Source: Streptococcus pantholopis (GTDB lineage: Bacteria > Bacillota > Bacilli > Lactobacillales > Streptococcaceae). From it: a DNA stretch of 64,000 bases. The translations under genes and the position numbers were made by a program. Each line of letters begins with the position of its first letter. Position 1 is the first letter of the stretch. The DNA lies in assembly GCF_001642085.1 (NCBI RefSeq), contig NZ_CP014699.1, positions 248,001-312,000 on the forward strand. The letters run 5' to 3'. Below the pieces are notes generated by a model that worked only from the letters and a program-made list of their open reading frames with translations, ran no database searches and was not told the origin of the DNA. This document shows positions 58,233 to 64,000 of this stretch, piece after piece.

Positions 58233-59597
58233 ATGGTAGAAAGTATTTTAAATTTATTTGTTTCTGTGGTTAGCCAGCCAGCAATACTAGTTTCTTTAAT
58301 TGCACTAATCGGTTTAATTTCACAAAAAAAGACAATCTCAGAAATTATAGCAGGAACTATTAAAACTTTAGTGGGATTTCTGGTTTTAACAGGAGGGGCA
58401 GGAATTATCAGCAATTCTTTAGCTCCTTTTGCTGAAATGTTTCAAACTGCTTTAGGGACACAAGGAGTTGTCCCTAGCAATGAAGCAGTTGTCGCACTTG
58501 CTTTAGAAGAATACGGGACCTTGACCGCTTTGATTATGCTGGTTGGCATGCTTGTCAATATCCTTTTAGCACGTTTCACCCGTTTTAAGTATATCTTTTT
58601 AACTGGGCAGGCTATGCTTTACATATCTTGCATTACAGCTGTTGTTTTGCTTAGTTCTGGCTTTAAAATGAACCTGGTAACAGTTCTTCTAGGAGGCTTG
58701 TTTGAAGGAACGCTTCTGACTGTAACACCCGCTTTATGCCAGCCGTTTATGAGGGAAATTACTGGCAATGATAAAGTTGCTATGGGGCATACAGGAAATA
58801 TTGGTTACGCTTTTTCGGGCTGGATTGGAAAAACATTTGGGGATAAATCAAAATCAACAGAGGATGTGGCAATCCCCAAAACTTTCGGTTTTTTACGTGA
58901 TTCAACAATTTCAATCATGCTGCTAATGAGTGTTGTTTATGTCGTTCTGGCTCTGGCTTGCGGTCCTGCTTATATCGAAAATCAGCTCAGTGACGGAACA
59001 AATGCGGTTGTATTTGCTCTGATTCAAGCTGGGACATTCACTGCCGGTTTTGTGGTTGTCTTACAAGGTGTACGAATGGTGTTAGCTGAAATTGTCCCTG
59101 CTTTTCAGGGGATTGCACAAAAATGGGTTCCAAATTCTAAACCAGCACTTGATGTTCCTATTATTTTTTCATATGCCCCTAATGCTGTCTTGATTGGTTT
59201 CTTTGTTAGTTTTTTTGTAGGAACTTTGTCCATGTTTGTCATGATTGCTCTTGGTACAACGGTTATTATTCCAGGAGTTGTCGGCCATTTCTTTTGCGGT
59301 GCAGCAGCAGGGATTTACGGAAATGCCTCAGGAGGCCGCAGAGGAGCTGTTTTAGGTTCAGCATTTAATGGTTTATTGCTGAGCTGGCTTCCTTTGGCAG
59401 TCCTCCCGCTGTTAGGCAATCTGCAGATGGCCGCATCAACTTTTGCAGATACTGACTACTTGATTCCGGGCTGGTTCTTAGGACAATTAGGAAATGCAGG
59501 AGCACTAGCTCTTATTCTGGGTATTTTAGCCTTTGTTCTGCTAGTGATTATTGCCAGCTGGGTAATAACAAAAGCGAATCAAAAGAAGTTAGATTAG
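58233..59597 (+). CDS. ulaA: PTS ascorbate-type enzyme IIC
   Basis: 454 residues, about eleven membrane segments. UlaA/SgaT landmarks: ILVSLIALIGLISQKKT, GFLVLTGGAGIISNSLAPF, MGHTGNIGYAFSGWIGKTFG and FFCGAAAGIYGNASGGRRGAVLGSA. Forms a dimeric elevator-type transporter in this family. Last gene before a terminator; the same neighbourhood (tkt, PRD regulator, ascorbate-type PTS) exists in S. pneumoniae as I recall it. Confidence 0.93.
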   Translation: MVESILNLFVSVVSQPAILVSLIALIGLISQKKTISEIIAGTIKTLVGFLVLTGGAGIISNSLAPFAEMFQTALGTQGVVPSNEAVVALALEEYGTLTALIMLVGMLVNILLARFTRFKYIFLTGQAMLYISCITAVVLLSSGFKMNLVTVLLGGLFEGTLLTVTPALCQPFMREITGNDKVAMGHTGNIGYAFSGWIGKTFGDKSKSTEDVAIPKTFGFLRDSTISIMLLMSVVYVVLALACGPAYIENQLSDGTNAVVFALIQAGTFTAGFVVVLQGVRMVLAEIVPAFQGIAQKWVPNSKPALDVPIIFSYAPNAVLIGFFVSFFVGTLSMFVMIALGTTVIIPGVVGHFFCGAAAGIYGNASGGRRGAVLGSAFNGLLLSWLPLAVLPLLGNLQMAASTFADTDYLIPGWFLGQLGNAGALALILGILAFVLLVIIASWVITKANQKKLD

Positions 59598-59712
59598 CAA
59601 CTTACTTTTTAACAAATTGGCTATAGGCTTATTGCTTCAATGGTAGCAAAAAGAAGAATTTCAATACTGAAACTGTTTAAAATACCTCAATCAAGGGATT
59701 AGTCATTATTAC

Positions 59713-59752
59713 CAAACTTTCAATAAACTTTTGCTGTTTATTGAAAGTTTTT
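59713..59752 (+). terminator. Terminator after the ascorbate-type PTS
   Basis: AAACTTTCAATAAAC-ttttgct-GTTTATTGAAAGTTTTT, closely related to the terminator after tkt. Confidence 0.9.
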
Positions 59753-59904
59753 GCTGTCTTCTAAGTTGCTGTTTATACTAATAGTTCCGATTAAAAAAAC
59801 CATTTGGGTTTTCTCCAAACTTTTTCAATTTCAAGAGAGAGCCCCCCTTAGCAGCTTACTAAGGCAGCCTCTTTTAGGGTTCTCACAACTCATTTTTTAC
59901 TTTT

Positions 59905-60294
59905 TTAATTTAAATAGAGTTTGTCTATAATCTGAAACCAGCAGTGCAGCTGGCCCTGGCCGTTTGAAATGGGGTCGGAATAGACAGTACCGCTCCCTGA
60001 ACTGACATACTTGGAATTCTCGCCGTACTCCTCAATATGCTGGGAATAATCCTCTGGACTGCCTTGGTATTTATTATGGTAGCGGGCCTTCTCTCCCACA
60101 AAGCTGCTATAGGGGTGCTCAGCATTGAAACGCTTGATGCGCTCCAAGTCGTTGGCCTCATCGGGATAAGTGGCCCGCAGAGCATCGTTGTTTTTCTTAT
60201 CCAGATAGTAGCGGAACTGGTGGGTCTGCTGCGCTCGGACATAGTCAGCACTCCCTGCCTTGGCCTTGCTGGGCAGCCCTTTGGGGTAAGCCCC
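59905..60294 (-). pseudogene. Orphan 3' end of a second toxin of locus C
   Basis: On the minus strand the frame is open from 60294 (stop at 60297-60295) to TAA at 59905 without a proper start. It reads AYPKGLPSKAKAGSADY, HQFRYYLDKKNNDALRA, then PYSSFVGEKARYHNKYQGSP. AYP...L.S...AG and HQFRY also occur in the toxin tail at 60892-62680 (VAYPGDALSSAGG, HQFRYVISAQQ), so this is the broken end of a related toxin. It lies after the lipoprotein gene, the same order as in locus A. Confidence 0.72.
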
Positions 60295-60350
60295 TCACTA
60301 TAGGTACCGTTACTATTCCAACCATTACTATTCCGGAATTTATCGTCTTT

Positions 60351-60902
60351 TTAATTGTAGTTATATTGAGATAAAAACTCATCTTCAGAATGAGGGAGCT
60401 TCTTATTAGATTTTATTACTTTTAATTTTCTTGAAGAAACCGTTACTGTATCTTCCAAATTTAAAATTCTATAATTGTTATTAATGTTATAGTTATCTTT
60501 TTTTTGCACCTCCGATACTATTTTTTTAGAGACATCAGCAACATTGTTAAATTGAACATAGGTCAGTGCCTTAGGGGTCATATAGATATAGTTGCTATCT
60601 TTTGTATAAGTACCTGTCACGTAATCAATTTGTGGGACAATACTAGTGTCTTCATTATCATATCGCTTTTCATCTAATTCTTCTTGTGTTTTATATTGAG
60701 CGTTGTTTCTCATTTCAACATAAGAGTTATCGTCCCTTAATTCAAAATAAACAGTGGTATTATCTGATGGGTCAAACTGATAAACTTCTCCCACTTTAAT
60801 AGTATTAACTGATGTGCTATTCTTATTGGAACAAGCTGAAATTAAAAAGACACAAACTCCTATAAAACATATTAAATATAATTTTGTCTTTTTAGTCGCC
60901 AT
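60351..60902 (-). CDS. Lipoprotein, probable immunity protein of LXG locus C
   Basis: 183 residues. Basic start, hydrophobic stretch and lipobox LISAC (about residues 20-24), so anchored to the outer face of the membrane. The rest is polar with no known motif. It starts inside the end of the LXG toxin gene (ATG overlaps the last codons), the usual place for an immunity gene. Outside location suggests the toxin acts outside the cytoplasm, as with TelC and TipC; this is inference. It is intact although the toxin gene is frameshifted. Confidence 0.75.
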   Translation of the reverse strand: MATKKTKLYLICFIGVCVFLISACSNKNSTSVNTIKVGEVYQFDPSDNTTVYFELRDDNSYVEMRNNAQYKTQEELDEKRYDNEDTSIVPQIDYVTGTYTKDSNYIYMTPKALTYVQFNNVADVSKKIVSEVQKKDNYNINNNYRILNLEDTVTVSSRKLKVIKSNKKLPHSEDEFLSQYNYN

Positions 60903-62680
60903 ATTCTCTTATTAACTCCTTAAAATTTTCAATTTCTTTTTGAACGTTATCAAAAGAAGAGATATTGCCATAAGAAAACTGTCCTGAAGTATTATCACGA
61001 TATTGTGGTCTCGTAGGTGATTCATATTGATAAGATTCATTATCTTCTCCTATATGAATAGTATTAACTCTATATTCAGGATCCCATAAACTAACAGTCT
61101 TCACATCAAGTTGATTATGAAGTTCGTCATTGCTATCAGCATAATTAAAACTAGCGCCATTAACAACGCCTCTTTCATTAAATTGATAATCTTTTTCAGG
61201 ATCAATCTCATTTAAAAACTGGCCATCACTTCCTATGATAAATTCTGTATGAAACTTCATAACGAGCTTAAAGTTACTACTGTAAATTCCTCCTGGATAC
61301 TCTACCTCATCTGTATCAGGATTAACGGCAGTTTTATTATGTAGCCGTGAGGATTCTGTTAAGTCATAATCAAAGTCATTGAGACCTAATTTCTCAAAAA
61401 TATTATTCTTAGCATCCTTATCTGCTAAATAGGCAGCTAAAGCTTCTTCATCTGTCATTTCTCCTTTTCTATAGTTATCCCTCACCCATTGAGCTTGCTG
61501 GGCAGAAATCACATAGCGAAATTGATGAACTTGCCGTTTAAGGGTCTCATTACCACCAGCACTAGATAGGGCATCCCCAGGATAGGCGACCTGTACAGCC
61601 TTGGAAAAACTGTCCCAGAATCTGGCGTCTGGGGCTAAGTCTTTAGACAAATGAGCTAGAATCCCCTGAGTCTGTTCTGCTGAACCATCCAAATCACCTT
61701 CCGGCATACCGCTGTAACTCATAGCAATCTGCAGGAGGGCCTGTGCCCTATCAGACTTTTCTCCAGCCTTCTTGAGGTCAATTCCCCACATCTTTTGAAA
61801 AATCCCACTCCCAAAAGTTCTAGCCTCTTCATAAAAAGCGGCCAGCTGTTGGAGCAGCGGAATGTCCTGCCTGCTGTCATAGCCCACTGCTACAGCAGAC
61901 AGATAGCCTTCCCGTATGGCCTTTTTCGTCCAGCCGTCTGCCTCAAAACCCTTTACCTGATCATGCAGAGTGCTCAGGTAAACCTGATAGTCCTGCTCGG
62001 ACATCCCGTCCGGACGGCTCACCTGATAAACTTTGGCAAACTGAAGGTCATCTATAGTTCTGGCCCAGCTGAGGTCGCTGGGAATCACAAAGGTCTGACT
62101 GTCTGCCTGCCAAGCCCCCTTTGCCTGTGAGCGCCCTGTTTCTAAGGCCTTCTCCAGCGCTGACAACCCCTCAAAAATCTGCGGCGACCGCGCATTAAAA
62201 GCCAACAGCTTATCCAGCTTGTCCTGCAGCTCCTGTCTGGCGCCTTGAACAAGGGACAGACTGTCTTTCATAGCAGAAATCCGCTCCTGACTCCTCTGCC
62301 CCACAGGATGAGCCTGCATATCGGCCAGCAGCTCCTGACCTGTTTTTATGACGGCATCACACTGGGCTATCTGGGCTTCCAGTTCTGACTGCCTCAAATC
62401 TTCTGACCCCACCTCTTCCTGATAGGCTTCAGGCAGCCGCTGAACACTCTCTCTGACCGCCTCCAAGTAAAGGCGGGTCCCCCTCCTTTAAGGGCTGGAT
62501 AACCGCTTGGACGTAGGCGCGGGCGGAATCATAGGTCCGGCCTTTCAGGTCAGAACCGCTCTCCAAAAACCCGCTGATGGCACTGTCCAGCTGATCCAGA
62601 CCAGCCATAGCCTGGTCAACTGTGGCACTGGTGCTTGCGGCCTGCATCTGTGAAGCCCCTAAATACATGTCAATACTCAT
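60892..62680 (-). pseudogene. LXG toxin gene with a frameshift after the N-terminal 66 or so codons
   Basis: Minus strand from ATG 62680 (MSIDMYLGASQMQAAS, after GGGGAGG): the first 66 or so codons are a normal LXG start. At a run of five G (complement near 62484-62488) the frame shifts and ends as DPPLLGGGQRECSAAA. Removing one G restores KEGTRLYLEAVRESVQRLPEAY, continuing unbroken for over 500 codons to 60892; the whole would be about 595 residues. The C-terminal domain (HQFRYVISAQQAQWVRDNYRKG; LGLNDFDYDLTESSRLHN; NGASFNYADSNDELHN) may be DUF3114-like, with an Asp-rich DFDYD; I am not sure. Either a real inactivation, phase variation, or a sequencing error in the G run. Confidence 0.78.
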
Positions 62681-63250
62681 TTAAACCTCCCCGGTCCTGA
62701 AAATATGGCGGCGTTCTTTCTTAACAGCCTCCAGGGCCTCCTCTGTTTGGGTCCTCTCTTTCAGCACACGCTCCCTGTCCTCTTCAAAGGCCTCTCTTAA
62801 GCGCCTTTTCTGACTGCTCCAGTCCTCTGTCAGGCCATAAGAAAAGACCGCATAGACCCCTTCCAGCTCTGCAGTCAGGAGAGTCAGCTGTCTGCTGTAA
62901 ACCTCAAACCACTCATCCTGACTTTCCAGCGCTGTCTTCTGGCGCTGAACAGCCATTTCCTGACGCTCAAGTGTGTTCTCTTCTTTTTTTAGCTCAGCCA
63001 GGCGCTCCTGACAGGCCAGCTGCTTTTGCGCTGGGGTCAGCGGGACCTGCTCCTTGTCTGCATCGGAAGAAAGCTTGGTTTTCTCTTTTTGGGACGGTTT
63101 AGTATAATGGCGCTCCCGTATCCGTTTATCCAGAGCGGCCAGCTCTCTGTCCATCATCTCATTCCAGCGCTTAAGTTCGGCAGCGCTGGGGCGTTTGGTG
63201 GTGGCTTATTTAGGCGTAACGTAGGGGCTTTGATTGTAAAGGGGAAACAT
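62681..63250 (-). pseudogene. Helical partner gene (DUF3958/Lap2-like) with a nonsense codon at position 15
   Basis: From ATG 63250 (RBS AAAGGA), the frame reads MFPLYNQSPYVTPK, then TAA (63208-63206), and continues in the same frame ATTKRPSAAELKRWNEMMDREL without another stop to 62681. The part after the stop is charged coiled coil (ELKKEENTLERQEMAVQRQK) typical of LXG partner proteins. A single base change would restore it. Internal ATGs at 63157/63154 could restart translation, but no ribosome site is evident there. Confidence 0.78.
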
Positions 63251-63264
63251 GGGTTTATCCTTTC

Positions 63265-63537
63265 TTAGCTGATTATCTGGGCGGCTGCCTGATCGGCTGC
63301 TTCAAATTCTGCGGCGGCGCTGTTGATATTGGCTGAGAGATCTGACAGAACCGTGCTGAGATCGCCTGTTGCCATCAGGATTTGATCAATAGCCTGATGG
63401 GCGAGGCTGTTGCCTGCGACAGTGGATTGACCGTCCTTATCGGAGGCTCCGGTGTCTGCCAGAGCACTGGTGGCTGTTTGAAAAGCGCTGGCATGCGCTT
63501 GGGCGCTGGCGGAACTGCTTTGAATGGCTGTACTCAT
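63265..63537 (-). CDS. WXG100-like small partner (DUF3130/TIGR04197-like, Lap1 role)
   Basis: 90 residues from ATG 63537 (MSTAIQSSSASAQAHASAFQ), RBS GAGGT just upstream; an in-frame GTG two codons earlier is less likely. Ser/Ala-rich, two helices, ending ADQAAAQIIS. First gene of LXG locus C. In LXG operons a protein of this type binds the LXG domain together with the next gene product and is needed for export. No signal peptide, no WXG. Confidence 0.8.
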   Translation of the reverse strand: MSTAIQSSSASAQAHASAFQTATSALADTGASDKDGQSTVAGNSLAHQAIDQILMATGDLSTVLSDLSANINSAAAEFEAADQAAAQIIS

Positions 63538-63759
63538 GTGCACCTCATTTCAGTAAAATTTAAGCTTAGTCTAGCATAGATTTGTTTTAAAATCAAGTAG
63601 GAGAAGACAGACTGGAGTACAGAAAGTTAAAAAAGCCTCTGTATTTAAAAAATTGATACAAAAGAAAAAGAACTGTATTGCAATTGTAACTAAAAAACTG
63701 TACTATGATAATAATACAAAAGTTAAATGGGTTGTTTTTGTGATAAAGAGGGAGAGGTT

Positions 63760-64000
63760 ATGGATAAGGAATGTCTCAAATTGTATCATGCCATTGAGCT
63801 GGCATATGCCAAAGAAGAGGTTCGTTCGGATCCGGTTTTGGCGAAGGCTTTGCTGTCTGCTTCAAATGAACTGATTAAATTTCAAAATGTTTTTTCATCA
63901 GCTTACCATTTGAAAAAAGAATTGCTCCACTATACGGTGGATAAACAGGTTGCATTGCCTAGGCCTATTATTAATCTTCAGCAGATTTTGGAGACAATAT
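63760..64000 (+). CDS. Partial small helical protein, function unknown (3' end outside window)
   Basis: ATG 63760 after GGGAGAGG. The visible 80 codons read MDKECLKLYHAIELAYAKEE ... LLSASNELIKFQNVFSSAYH ... ALPRPIINLQQILETI, all-helical. Size and helical pattern resemble bacteriocin immunity proteins of the enterocin A type, but this is weak. It is divergent from LXG locus C. Confidence 0.6.
   Translation, partial: MDKECLKLYHAIELAYAKEEVRSDPVLAKALLSASNELIKFQNVFSSAYHLKKELLHYTVDKQVALPRPIINLQQILETI

Noticed and set aside
59925..60251. 108-codon minus-strand frame overlapping the orphan toxin tail
   Set aside because: The other frame (59905-60294) carries the similarity to the LXG toxin; this one is a shadow with Met/Thr/Ser-rich composition.

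Overview
The window is chromosomal DNA from a Firmicute, almost certainly a Streptococcus close to the mutans group. The evidence is gene content and order: snf/murC, rimP-nusA-ylxR-ylxQ-infB-rbfA followed directly by copYAZ, the tagatose-6-phosphate lac operon, a T-box controlled glyQS followed by a DUF896 gene, and a tkt/BglG-type regulator/ascorbate-type PTS cluster. AGGAGG ribosome sites, several TTG/GTG starts and moderate-low GC fit. I see no rRNA, tRNA, CRISPR array, transposase or phage gene.

Layout. 0-3.8 kb: end of a SNF2 helicase, an unknown streptococcal protein, murC. 4.0-12.2 kb: an LXG polymorphic toxin (type VII secretion effector) followed by a tandem array of toxin 3' cassettes and polytopic membrane proteins, the likely immunity proteins. 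12.2-21.5 kb: translation/transcription operon and copper operon. 21.6-31 kb: glutamate decarboxylase on the minus strand, then divergent lacR and lacABCDFEG. 31.6-34.7 kb: HAD phosphatase, TetR regulator, DegV protein, small membrane coiled-coil protein. 35-40.1 kb: six tandem DUF1310 proteins alternating with broken 5' ends of a lipase gene, ending in one intact lipase and two small helical partner genes. 40.1-44.2 kb: glycine T-box, glyQS, DUF896. 44.5-59.6 kb: a PRD regulator with a fructose-type PTS, a GatZ-like protein, HAD hydrolase, transaldolase-like aldolase and transketolase, then a second PRD regulator with an ascorbate-type PTS. 59.9-63.5 kb: a third LXG locus on the minus strand, with a nonsense codon in one partner gene and a frameshift in the toxin gene.

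Two things stand out. First, two toxin/immunity arrays have mirror-image logic. The LXG array keeps orphan 3' toxin ends followed by immunity genes. The lipase array, whose toxic domain is N-terminal, keeps immunity genes followed by orphan 5' toxin ends. Both look like recombination products that preserve immunity and a toxin repertoire. Second, a family of modular intergenic repeats sits directly before the ribosome-binding sites of at least nine genes or gene groups (murC, rbfA, gadB, DUF1310 genes, the DUF896 gene, PTS EIIB, the aldolase, tkt, ascorbate EIIA), always in the sense orientation. The repeats share a hairpin junction with compensatory changes between copies and carry interchangeable inner hairpins. 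They resemble pneumococcal BOX elements in organisation but not in any sequence I recognise.

The type VII secretion machine itself (EssC and the other core genes) is not in the window, so export of the three effector loci depends on genes elsewhere.
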